59,390 bases of DNA from Methylomonas lenta (lineage in GTDB: Bacteria > Pseudomonadota > Gammaproteobacteria > Methylococcales > Methylomonadaceae): assembly GCF_001644015.1 (NCBI RefSeq), contig NZ_LUUI01000055.1, positions 1-59,390 of the forward strand, given 5' to 3'. The notes under the pieces were generated by a model. The model searched no databases, was not told where the DNA came from, and saw nothing but the letters and a program-made list of their open reading frames with translations. Shown here one piece after another: positions 16,407-23,634 of this stretch. How positions within the stretch are numbered: position 1 is the stretch's first letter; each line of letters opens with the position of its first letter. Position numbers and translations under genes: made by a program.

Positions 16407-17036
16407 TTATGCGGTTGTTTTGTCTCGAACCACCTGTTTTGCCAGATATTTTGCAACGCCGGTCGGCTTTGTAGCCTTGGTATGTTTTTCCAAATATTTT
16501 TCCACGCCGGTTTTCTTGGAGTTATACCTTTGCAGGTATCTTTCCACCCCTGTTAAGACCGTTGTGCAGGATTCAGACGTGGCGGGCTTGCCTGCGGTAA
16601 ACAAACTGGTATTCCGTAAGCGTTTTTTACTAACCAGCCAAAACATCAAAACGCCCAACAGCACAATACCCGGGTAGAGAAGATCATTGCTGGGCGAATT
16701 GGACGAAGCCCCCACTGCAGCGCTTGCTTTGCCGGTTGCCAACTCTGGCTGCTGAGCCATGGTTCCCGCAGCGATGTCGGACCTGCTCGACTTACCTTCG
16801 TCGCCAGTGGCTGACGGTCGTATTTGAGGAGACGACGGCTCGACCTGCGTTATTGCTACTGCTGGCGCAGCCGGAGAATTGTGTGGCCGGTTCGCGGGAG
16901 TGATTTTAAATTCTGAAGCGGTGTAGCTGTTCCGGGGTTGATATTCAGCCGGTTCGTATACCGTTTCGGCAAGCGCGCAATTTGCCAGCAAGGATAGTGC
17001 AGCGATAGAACCTGTGATTAATTTTATGTTTGTCAT
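16407..17036 (-). CDS. Exported single-pass membrane protein with three cytosolic TGV-x-[RK]-YL repeats
   Basis: I do not recognise a named family. The 209-residue protein has a signal peptide (ITGSIAALSLLANCALA), a Pro/Ala/Ser-rich periplasmic region of about 100 residues, one transmembrane segment (LLYPGIVLLGVLMFWLV) followed by SKKRLR as stop-transfer, and a cytoplasmic tail. The tail carries three spaced repeats, TGVERYLQRY, TGVEKYLEKH and TGVAKYLAKQ, about 19 residues apart. The gene follows mxaD by 88 nt on the same strand and sits within the methanol dehydrogenase region, so a role in methanol oxidation, docking or assembly is plausible but unproven. It might occupy the place of mxaE, though I see no similarity that proves it. 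Confidence 0.7.
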   Translation of the reverse strand: MTNIKLITGSIAALSLLANCALAETVYEPAEYQPRNSYTASEFKITPANRPHNSPAAPAVAITQVEPSSPQIRPSATGDEGKSSRSDIAAGTMAQQPELATGKASAAVGASSNSPSNDLLYPGIVLLGVLMFWLVSKKRLRNTSLFTAGKPATSESCTTVLTGVERYLQRYNSKKTGVEKYLEKHTKATKPTGVAKYLAKQVVRDKTTA

Positions 17037-17124
17037 GTCTGCTCCCGAGGGTTGAATTTTGTTTGCGAATCGCGGTCGGCATGGCTGGCTGCCACAAACG
17101 ATAGACGGTCATTGCTTTTAAAGC

Positions 17125-17652
17125 TCAGGGCTCCAATTTGCTTTTTAAACCGGTCAGCTCGTTAGTGAGGAATCGGTTCATGGCTTTGACAGCCGCTTCG
17201 TCATTTAAGGAATCGGCGGGGGAATTACCCGTATCGCCACGATAAAACCGGCTTTTTAAGGTGACTACGCTTTGACTAGCTTGTTCGCCTGCCGCTACTT
17301 TCAACTCGACAGTATAGGAACTGGCCGGAAAGGCTTGGGTATTCTCGGATTTCAATCGATAGTTGTATTCACGATCTTGCTCGCTGAAATAGTCCAACTC
17401 TTCCACTAAAGTCTGACCGTTTTGGAAAGTCAAAGTACGTTTACCACCCGATTGACTAAGGCCGTCGCCTTCGCTCTTGCTGAGGTCGGGATGCCATGCG
17501 GCAATATCGCCGAATCGTTTCACTAAATCCCAAACCTTATCCGGCGCGACATTTATGATAATGGATTCCTTGGCCTTTTGCGGCGTAGGGCCATGGGCCA
17601 ATGTTGACATGCTCGCCAGAAGAAGACCTATCATGAGTATCATATTTCGCAT
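17125..17652 (-). CDS. mxaD: MxaD, periplasmic SRPBCC-type methanol oxidation protein
   Basis: MxaD is a periplasmic protein reported to aid electron transfer between methanol dehydrogenase and cytochrome cL. The 175-residue precursor has a signal peptide (MILMIGLLLASMSTLAHG) and an SRPBCC/polyketide-cyclase fold: IINVAPDKVWDLVKRFGDIA, then AWHPDLSKSEGDG, and a late helix AVKAMNRFLTNELTGLKSKL. In many methanotrophs mxaD follows mxaL; here it lies on the opposite side of mxaF, beyond the regulator, still on the same strand as the operon. It is divergent from the beta-propeller gene. Confidence 0.85.
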   Translation of the reverse strand: MRNMILMIGLLLASMSTLAHGPTPQKAKESIIINVAPDKVWDLVKRFGDIAAWHPDLSKSEGDGLSQSGGKRTLTFQNGQTLVEELDYFSEQDREYNYRLKSENTQAFPASSYTVELKVAAGEQASQSVVTLKSRFYRGDTGNSPADSLNDEAAVKAMNRFLTNELTGLKSKLEP

Positions 17653-17863
17653 AACGTTAACCTAACATCGTCAAAAGAGTCATATTATCGAGTGAAAACA
17701 TGTTTAAACATTGGGAATAAAGCCCGTTTGCATGGACGAACAATTCCTTCTGAGACCGCTTGAATAATCGCACTATAGGAAAAAATCTTATTTTGACGGG
17801 CAGCGGCTGAGGCTGAGTAGGCTCATGGTAAGGTTTGGTTTTTGATCTTTGTTTTCGACGCCA

Positions 17864-18823
17864 ATGAAATTATCTATCCTTAGCGCACTGCTTATTTGCC
17901 ATGCCGTAACAGCCGGTGCTGAAACGGTGTTTGTGACCTTGGAAAAAGATAACGCTCTGGCCGTGGTCGATCCTATCTCGGGCACTTTAATGTCCACCGT
18001 ACCGGTAGGCCAACGTCCGCGTGGCATTGCGATCAGCCCCGATGGCAAAACCTTGTATGTAGCGACCAGTGACGACGACACCATTCAGGTCATCGACAGC
18101 GAGACGATGAAAGTCATTGGAAACCTGCCGTCCGGAGAAGATCCGGAGACCTTTGCCTTGAGTCCTGACGGCACGGCGCTGTTCGTCTCCAATGAAGATG
18201 ACAGCATGGTTACGGCGATCGATCTGAAACAAGGCAAGGTCACAAAAACAGTGAAGGTGGGCGTCGAGCCGGAGGGTATTACAGTCAGCCCGGACGATCG
18301 CTGGTTGGTCAGCGCGACCGAAGCTACCAATATGTTGCACTGGATCGATCGCAAGACACTGGAGGTGGTCGATAACACCTTGGTCGACCCCAGGCCGCGC
18401 GCCCTAAGCTTTACCGCAGACAATCAGCAGCTTTGGGTAAGCTCCGAGATGGCCGGGACCACGATGGTCTTGGATGCGAACACTCGGCAAATTGTCAAAA
18501 CGATTAAATTCGAAATCCCGGGGGTTACGGAAGATCTGATTCAGCCGGTTGGTGTGGTCATCGATAGTCAGCGGCAAAAAGCCTACGTGGCATTGGGTCC
18601 CGCGAATCGTGTAGCGATGATCAATGCACAGACCTTGGAAGTGGAGAAATACTTTTTGGTGGGACAACGGGTTTGGAATCTGGCTTTTTCGCCGGATCAA
18701 AAGCGTTTGTACACCACCAATGGCGTCAGTAACGATATTTCCATCATCGATCTGGAAAAACAGCAAGTCACAAAATCAATTGCGGTAGGTCGTTATCCCT
18801 GGGGCGTTGCAGTTAAACCCTAA
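17864..18823 (+). CDS. PQQ-dependent catabolism-associated YVTN beta-propeller protein
   Basis: This 319-residue periplasmic seven-bladed propeller is of the type regularly found next to PQQ-dependent alcohol dehydrogenases; its function is unknown. The start is ATG 17864 (MKLSILSALLICHAVTAGAE, a signal peptide); a TTG 15 nt upstream is less likely. Repeats such as RPRGIAISPDGKTLYVATSDDDTIQVID (described in two parts: RPRGIAISPDGKTLYVAT and SDDDTIQVID) recur about every 42 residues. It ends 30 nt before the histidine kinase, so they probably share a transcript. Confidence 0.85.
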   Translation: MKLSILSALLICHAVTAGAETVFVTLEKDNALAVVDPISGTLMSTVPVGQRPRGIAISPDGKTLYVATSDDDTIQVIDSETMKVIGNLPSGEDPETFALSPDGTALFVSNEDDSMVTAIDLKQGKVTKTVKVGVEPEGITVSPDDRWLVSATEATNMLHWIDRKTLEVVDNTLVDPRPRALSFTADNQQLWVSSEMAGTTMVLDANTRQIVKTIKFEIPGVTEDLIQPVGVVIDSQRQKAYVALGPANRVAMINAQTLEVEKYFLVGQRVWNLAFSPDQKRLYTTNGVSNDISIIDLEKQQVTKSIAVGRYPWGVAVKP

Positions 18824-18853
18824 CGCAGTTTCTAGAGTAGGGAGATGGTCGGC

Positions 18854-20164
18854 ATGAGTATTCGCTATCAAATCATCATTCGCATCTTGTTGTCGTCGCT
18901 TTGTATTCTGGTTTTAGGCGGAGCGATTGCCATTTGGCAGGCGCGCCAGGCGGTGAATAAAGAAGTGGATGCCTCGATTAGTTCTGCCTTGCAATTTATT
19001 ACGCTGGGCGGTTCGGAACACACCTCATTGAAGCTGGACGAGCTCAGCCGTTTAGGGGCTCTGCGTCAAACCCGTCACCTCACGATTGAACTGCTAAAAC
19101 CCAATGGCGATTTGCGTCAACTGACTGAGGATCAGGCAACCAGACAGCCCGAGGCTATGCCGCCGGCGTGGTTTATTAGCTTTGTTCTGGATCAGTATCC
19201 GGAAGTGAAAAAGCAGATTCATACCAGCGACGGACACACAGTCACTTTGCTGATAAAAGCACAACCTCTGGATGAAATCACCGAAGTATGGGAGGAGAGT
19301 GTGGCGTTTTTTCTATCGATTTCGCTACTGACCGCCCTCAGTTTTATGACTGTAAACCTGGTCTTAAATAAATCCTTTAAATCAATTGGCTTGATTGTAG
19401 ATGCGTTGCGCATGATAGAAACAGGACAATATCGACAACAGTTACCGACGTTCGAAACCGCAGAGTTCGATATCATCGCTAAAGCGATCAATCATATGAC
19501 CAGCGAATTGGAAAAAGCGCAAGAGCAGAATCGCTCGCTCACTCAGCATTCCCTGGCAATTCAGGAAGATGAGAGACAGCGCTTGTCGCAGGAACTGCAT
19601 GACGAGTTAGGTCAATCGCTCACTGCCATCAAAGTGATGGCGGTTGCCGCCATTCATCAAAAAGCCGATCCGGGTAAGATTTCGGCATCCATTACCGATA
19701 TTTGCGATCACCTAATGGGGGTGGTGCGCTCCATGATGCAACAGCTTCATCCGTTGATCCTAACTGAACTGGGCCTGAAAGCGACCCTGGAGGATATGGT
19801 TAATCACTGGTCCGAGCGTAATCCGGAACTGTGTTTGTCTTTGCAATGCTGCGACGAAGTGGATTACCTGGAAAAAAATGTCACGATACAGATTTTTCGG
19901 GTGATCCAGGAATGTCTGACCAATGTGGTGCGTCATGCCCAGGCCCGTCGAGTCAATATAAGCGTGGAGATAGCCGATGATCCGGAAAATACTTTGCAGT
20001 TTCAAGTGCAGGATGACGGCCGAGGCTGCGATTTGAACAGCACTAGCAGAGGTTTTGGCTTACTCGGCATGAAAGAACGCATACAGTCCCTAACGGGGGA
20101 ATTAGTCATGCAGTCCATGCCAAATCAAGGTATGACCATCACGGCCAGTATCCCGCTGACTTGA
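18854..20164 (+). CDS. mxaY: NarX-type sensor histidine kinase, MxaY candidate
   Basis: The 436-residue kinase has two transmembrane segments (IILRIL... to AIAIW near residues 6-28, and FFLSISLLTALSFMTVNLVL near 150-170) flanking a periplasmic sensor of about 120 residues, a HAMP region, a HisKA_3 domain with His249 (QRLSQELHDELGQSLTAIK) and an HATPase domain (ECLTNVVRHAQ, DDGRGC, GFGLLGMKERI). This class pairs with NarL/LuxR regulators such as the one at 15.7 kb. MxaY was shown in a Methylomicrobium strain to control the lanthanide-dependent switch between mxaF and xoxF; the name here is by architecture and neighbourhood. ATG 18854 is chosen over 18845 because of GGAG spacing. Confidence 0.8.
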   Translation: MSIRYQIIIRILLSSLCILVLGGAIAIWQARQAVNKEVDASISSALQFITLGGSEHTSLKLDELSRLGALRQTRHLTIELLKPNGDLRQLTEDQATRQPEAMPPAWFISFVLDQYPEVKKQIHTSDGHTVTLLIKAQPLDEITEVWEESVAFFLSISLLTALSFMTVNLVLNKSFKSIGLIVDALRMIETGQYRQQLPTFETAEFDIIAKAINHMTSELEKAQEQNRSLTQHSLAIQEDERQRLSQELHDELGQSLTAIKVMAVAAIHQKADPGKISASITDICDHLMGVVRSMMQQLHPLILTELGLKATLEDMVNHWSERNPELCLSLQCCDEVDYLEKNVTIQIFRVIQECLTNVVRHAQARRVNISVEIADDPENTLQFQVQDDGRGCDLNSTSRGFGLLGMKERIQSLTGELVMQSMPNQGMTITASIPLT

Positions 20165-20177
20165 ATGCAGCCGATGG

Positions 20178-20459
20178 CTATTTGATCAGTAAATCCGGAT
20201 GGACTTTGATGTGCGCCAGTTCGGTTGTGGTTTCTACCTTGAGTTTCTTCTTGACCTGAGTGGCGTAGTTGGCAATTGTTTTTTGCCCCAGGCACAGCTG
20301 ATCGGCGATTTTCTGGTTGATCAAGCCCTGCGCCAATAAGCGGAATACGTCGAATTCACGCGGGCTAAAGGTTTCGATAATGGATTTTGTGCTGGTGGTA
20401 TCCGGCGGATTTTTGGCCGTTTTGGATAGGAAAATTTCTTTTTTATGCGATTCATTGGA
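20178..20459 (-). pseudogene. Truncated NarL/LuxR response regulator (C-terminal half only)
   Basis: The minus-strand frame open from 20459 to the TAG at 20178-20180 encodes SNESHKKEIFLSKTAKN..., then FSPREFDVFRLLAQGLINQK, then IADQLCLGQKTIANYATQVK, ending KLKVETTTELAHIKVHPDLL. This is a complete LuxR-type DNA-binding domain with the end of a receiver linker. There is no start codon, and the upstream receiver is missing: the adjoining sequence instead encodes the plus-strand regulator. It closely resembles the DNA-binding domain of the MxaB-like protein (SPREFD[IV]FRLLA), so it is probably a relic of a former partner regulator convergent with the kinase. Confidence 0.7.
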
Positions 20460-20496
20460 TCATATCGCTCTCATCTTCCATACTCGCGGTGGTTTC

Positions 20497-21123
20497 GTGC
20501 CAATCAAGCTCAAGATTCTTCAATACGACACCGATATTTACAACATCGAAAGCGAAATGATGGCTGCGCATGGAGTGACTGCCACGCAAATCGATCCCAA
20601 CAACTGGGCAGATATCTCGGCAGACAGTCCTGAGATTATCCTGCTTGTTAGTCGAACCGCCTTAACCCTTTTGCCTTGCCTGAAACAATTACGCGGCATT
20701 TGCCCGGAATGTAAAATCATTGTCGGAACGGAATGCTGTACCAGCCTGGTACTTGCGTGTCTGCAATTAGGTGTTACAGGCATTCTCTGTTCGCAGCCTG
20801 CGCCAGCTCAGCTGGCTGAAGTCATTCGGCTGGTGTTAAGTGGGGAATACTATCTGGATAACGATATCGCGCAAATATTGGCCATTCGCCAGATCAAGAA
20901 AATGCTTGAACCTTTTACAGCCCTGAGTTCTCGCGAATTCGACGTGTTTTGTATGCTGGCGGAAGGAGACAGCTTGCAGGCCATTGGCGAACAATTAGGT
21001 ATCAGCCGAAAAACTGTATCTAACTGCCAAGCCCTGCTCAAGCTCAAACTGGCAGTCGAAAGCCGAAAAGAGATGCTGGACTTTGCCAAATGCCATGGCC
21101 TCATCAGCCACAAAAAGGTATGA
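20497..21123 (+). CDS. LuxR-type regulator with degenerate receiver domain
   Basis: From GTG 20497 (VPIKLKILQYDTD) the protein has 208 residues, the normal NarL length. The receiver fold can be followed (ILQYDTDIYNIESEMMAAHG, then PEIILLVSRTALTLLPCLKQ, then GVTGILCSQP), but the acidic pocket is reduced to YDTD and the phospho-acceptor Asp is replaced (ILLVSRT instead of VLMDxxMP), and the conserved Lys is absent. The HTH is intact: LSSREFDVFCMLAEGDSLQA, IGEQLGISRKTVSNCQALLK. It should act without phosphorylation, perhaps by ligand or by pairing with another regulator. Upstream in-frame starts (20317, 20380) would run into the antisense relic and are not used. Confidence 0.7.
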   Translation: MPIKLKILQYDTDIYNIESEMMAAHGVTATQIDPNNWADISADSPEIILLVSRTALTLLPCLKQLRGICPECKIIVGTECCTSLVLACLQLGVTGILCSQPAPAQLAEVIRLVLSGEYYLDNDIAQILAIRQIKKMLEPFTALSSREFDVFCMLAEGDSLQAIGEQLGISRKTVSNCQALLKLKLAVESRKEMLDFAKCHGLISHKKV

Positions 21124-21166
21124 TTCCCGACGCTCGGGAATATTTCTTTTTTTAGCGAGGTAACTT

Positions 21167-21691
21167 ATGAACAATATATCAATCAAATTTGCCGCGATAG
21201 CCGGCTTAAGCATGCTTTCGGTCAATGTGTTGGCGACCGATCTAGCTCTAGAAAACTGCATTCAAGCAGTCAAAAAAGAAAAAGCAGGCGACCTGATTAA
21301 ACTGGAAAAGCTGTCCGTTTCCGGGAAAGAGGCCTATGAACTGGAATTACGCGACGCTAATCGGCAAGAATGGGAATTCATCTGTGATGCCGACAGCGGC
21401 AAATTGACCGAAAAAGAATCTGAAGTGTCCGACCCCAACAGTCAGGCATTCAAGAAAAATGTCAAAATCACAGAGGAAGATGCCGCCGCCATTGCGCTAA
21501 AAGCCAATCCCGGTACCATCGAAGAAGTCGAATATGAAGTCGAAGAAAACGGCTCGTCATCCTATGAGTTCGATATCGTCAACGACAAAGGTGTAGAAAC
21601 CAAAATAGAGGTCGATGCGACTAGCGGTAAAATCATTGAAACCGCTACCGAGGAATGGGAAATCGGAGAAGAAATCGACGAGCGTCGTTAA
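21167..21691 (+). CDS. Acidic periplasmic protein with two PepSY domains, Lanpepsy-like candidate
   Basis: The 174-residue precursor has a signal peptide (IKFAAIAGLSMLSVNVLA) and two PepSY units: one near residues 25-85 (ALENCIQAVKKEKAGDLIKL, then YELELRDANRQEWEFICDADSGKL) and one near 100-165 (ITEEDAAAIALKANPGTIEE, then YEFDIVNDKGVETKIEVDATSGKI). It is strongly acidic, ending EEWEIGEEIDERR. Lanpepsy, described in Methylobacillus, is a two-PepSY periplasmic lanthanide-binding protein; the same architecture beside an MxaY-like kinase suggests a lanthanide-related role. PepSY proteins also bind other ligands, so this is an inference. Start supported by GAGGTAACTT before ATG; a terminator follows directly. 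Confidence 0.75.
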   Translation: MNNISIKFAAIAGLSMLSVNVLATDLALENCIQAVKKEKAGDLIKLEKLSVSGKEAYELELRDANRQEWEFICDADSGKLTEKESEVSDPNSQAFKKNVKITEEDAAAIALKANPGTIEEVEYEVEENGSSSYEFDIVNDKGVETKIEVDATSGKIIETATEEWEIGEEIDERR

Positions 21692-21700
21692 TCATGCAGA

Positions 21701-21728
21701 CAACTGCCCGGTGCTTACCGGGCAGTTG
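21701..21728 (+). terminator. Intrinsic terminator after the PepSY gene
   Basis: A perfect 12-bp stem CAACTGCCCGGT / ACCGGGCAGTTG with a 4-nt loop begins 9 nt after the stop codon. The following T-tract is poor (GGGTTTGG), so it may act as a 3'-end hairpin as well. Confidence 0.7.
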
Positions 21729-21741
21729 GGGTTTGGTCATA

Positions 21742-21856
21742 AATAACTTCCAGCTACCGATTTGACTTGACTCTGGAAGGCCTTCAGTCATCCATGACTG
21801 CTGGGCTCCGGCAATCCACGATGTTTTGCATGGGAATAGCAATTCGGGAAGTTATT
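21742..21856. repeat. 115-bp candidate inverted-repeat element
   Basis: Perfect 10-bp ends AATAACTTCC and GGAAGTTATT bound a non-coding stretch that also contains CAGTCATCCATGACTGCTGG, partly self-complementary (AGTCAT/ATGACT). It resembles dispersed MITE-type sequences. Copy number cannot be tested here. Confidence 0.45.
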
Positions 21857-22221
21857 CCAAGCTAAATCCTTACTTCTAAAACCTCACTCAGTAACCTGCT
21901 GGTATAACTTGCTCTTGGGTAAAATCTGGGTACATCATGTGCATGAATTAAGCGGAAATGTAGCTTGCAACATGAGGACTGTTAAAATTAATTTGTTTGT
22001 CAAAAGCTTGAAGAATGGGGCTCACAGCAACAGATAAGATCGTCGTGTCAGATACCGATATGTCACGTTTACATTGGCTGATGGTCGGCTTTAATGCCTA
22101 GTCGCGGCTTAAACAACAACGCTGCAAAAAATAATGACGAAATGGCCTAAGAAGGGGCTAAAATCAGTTAAGCAATAGTTTGTTGCTGTTAAATTATCTA
22201 CTAAACAACAAGAGGTGCGAT
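21857..22221. other. Gap with no supportable gene
   Basis: No open frame with coding character, RNA fold or repeat was identified. It must hold the promoter of the gene at 22222. Confidence 0.5.
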
Positions 22222-22488
22222 ATGTCATTAAAAACTGAATTTGAAACTCTAATGAGCAAATTAAACGTGGAACGTGAAGAGTTGCAATTAAAATTACATC
22301 TTGCCGGCATGGAAGCGAAAGACGAATTTGATGACGCCGAAAAGCAGTGGCAGCAGATAAAACACAAGGCTTCCGAAATCGCAGACGAATCCATTGAAAC
22401 TTCAGAAGAATTCATCAGCAAAGCTAAAATTGTCGGTGAAGAACTTAAAGAATCTTATCACCGGATTACAAAACGCTTGTCTGAATAA
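22222..22488 (+). CDS. Small charged helical protein of unknown function
   Basis: The 88-residue product from ATG 22222 (AAGAGGTGCGAT precedes it) is almost entirely predicted alpha-helix with high Glu/Lys content and heptad spacing (FETLMSKLNVEREELQLKLH, then EKQWQQIKHKASEIADESIE). It has no signal peptide or membrane span. This layout is common in small stress-type or coiled-coil proteins; no specific family is recognised. An upstream frame extension (22180) has no ribosome-binding site. Confidence 0.6.
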   Translation: MSLKTEFETLMSKLNVEREELQLKLHLAGMEAKDEFDDAEKQWQQIKHKASEIADESIETSEEFISKAKIVGEELKESYHRITKRLSE

Positions 22489-22509
22489 TCAGGTCGCCAA
22501 ATCTCAAGC

Positions 22510-22535
22510 GGGCGAATGGGCAAAACCATTCGCCC
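22510..22535 (+). terminator. Intrinsic terminator
   Basis: The perfect 10-bp stem GGGCGAATGG / CCATTCGCCC with a 6-nt loop lies 21 nt past the stop of the small helical protein. The downstream T-tract is weak. Confidence 0.6.
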
Positions 22536-22682
22536 AACCTCAAAAATTAAGACTTGATTAAAGTTATTTTCATAACTGAGCTTAGCTGTTATCTTTCGCA
22601 AATTCATTACATTAAACTTGGCAAACTGGTTAACAGCATACTGTATTGAGCAGATGCTACACCAAGCTAAACGGTGAATAAC

Positions 22683-23120
22683 ATGCTACTGATTTTGAAA
22701 AGAATGAGCCCTTCTACTCTAATTCCTGATATTGAGGTCTTTGTTGCTCCTGCATTGAAAGGCGGTTTATTTGCCAAGCCAGGCAAAGTTGAGAACATAA
22801 CAATTCAGACACTCAAAGAAAATCAAACCGCTATCACCGAGTTTAATGCACTAATTCGGGTTAATCCCAATGCGGCCGGCAAACGCATCATTAAACTGCT
22901 TAATCGAAAAGCCCTTAATGGCAAGCCAATCAACATTTCCGAGTTTCACTTTAGACTTCGCGATAATGACAGACGCATACAAGGGAACCTGCATTCAGAT
23001 GACAGGCGCCGCCGAGATCGCAGGCGAATGGGTTTGGCTATTACCGACATAACCGAACTAAGAAAAAAAGCCCCCAGCCATGAAACTGTTCAGGGCTGGA
23101 ATACTGACATCACGCTTTAA
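22683..23120 (+). CDS. Hypothetical protein with basic Arg/Asp cluster
   Basis: I do not recognise this protein of about 145 residues. The first half has a beta-alpha pattern (DIEVFVAPALKGGLFAKPGK, then VENITIQTLKENQ and EFNALIRVNPNAAGKRIIKL) ending in LNGKPINISEFHFR, which recalls the end of an RRM-like or small alpha/beta plait domain. It is followed by a very basic acidic-alternating run RRIQGNLHSDDRRRRDRRRM. A nucleic-acid contact is a guess. ATG 22683 or GTG 22674 may be the start; neither has a strong ribosome-binding site. Confidence 0.5.
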   Translation: MLLILKRMSPSTLIPDIEVFVAPALKGGLFAKPGKVENITIQTLKENQTAITEFNALIRVNPNAAGKRIIKLLNRKALNGKPINISEFHFRLRDNDRRIQGNLHSDDRRRRDRRRMGLAITDITELRKKAPSHETVQGWNTDITL

Positions 23121-23181
23121 TACCTATAACCTGCATAACAACCCACAGGTTTTTCTTCAGTTGCTTGATTCGATGCCAGAC

Positions 23182-23634
23182 TTAGAGACTGGATGCTTGA
23201 TAGCGTACTGAAAAGTCGTTTAAAGCAGCCTGTGCATGTTCAATTGCTTTGGGATTATTAAGCTCGAAGGCATCGACACCCACCCGTTTCAGATAAAACA
23301 CCTGATCAGTCATATAGTGCCCGACTGCGCGTATTTCACCCTGATAACCATAACGAGCTCTCAGCAGCCTGGCCTGAGAAAAACTGCGGCCATCGGAAAA
23401 AACAGAAAAATACAGCTCGATCAGCTTAAAGCTGGCCAGGTCAGCACTGACAGCCTCAACCGAGTCGGCAGGCGACAGTCGAATGCCAATGCTGCCTGAA
23501 CGCTGCAATAGCGCTTGCTTTTCTGTCTGCCAGCGATTGAGCGTAACGGTAATATTACCGTCGGTCAATGGAGCATCATCGGCAACAAAGCTCCAAGTGT
23601 TATCAGAAATTTGTTGATCTTTAATGATTGGCAT
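23182..23634 (-). CDS. DUF934 protein, sulfite reductase partner
   Basis: DUF934 proteins are encoded next to assimilatory sulfite reductase (cysI) and are thought to support sulfate assimilation. From ATG 23634 (MPIIKDQQISDNTW) the 150-residue product contains LNRWQTEKQALLQRSGSIGI, IELYFSVFSDGRSFSQARLL and RARYGYQGEIRAVGHYMTDQ, all hallmarks of the family. The start overlaps the upstream reductase gene by 14 nt, so translation is probably coupled. An upstream in-frame extension lies inside the reductase gene and is not used. Confidence 0.85.
   Translation of the reverse strand: MPIIKDQQISDNTWSFVADDAPLTDGNITVTLNRWQTEKQALLQRSGSIGIRLSPADSVEAVSADLASFKLIELYFSVFSDGRSFSQARLLRARYGYQGEIRAVGHYMTDQVFYLKRVGVDAFELNNPKAIEHAQAALNDFSVRYQASSL

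Noticed and set aside
16430-16560. DNA-level tandem repeat or CRISPR-like array at the end of the TGV protein gene
   Set aside because: The similarity comes from the repeated peptide motif; the DNA copies differ at many positions and the spacing is coding.
17700-17711. Palindrome ATGTTTAAACAT between mxaD and the propeller gene as an operator
   Set aside because: It is short and A+T rich, so chance is likely; kept only as a note under the mxaD finding.
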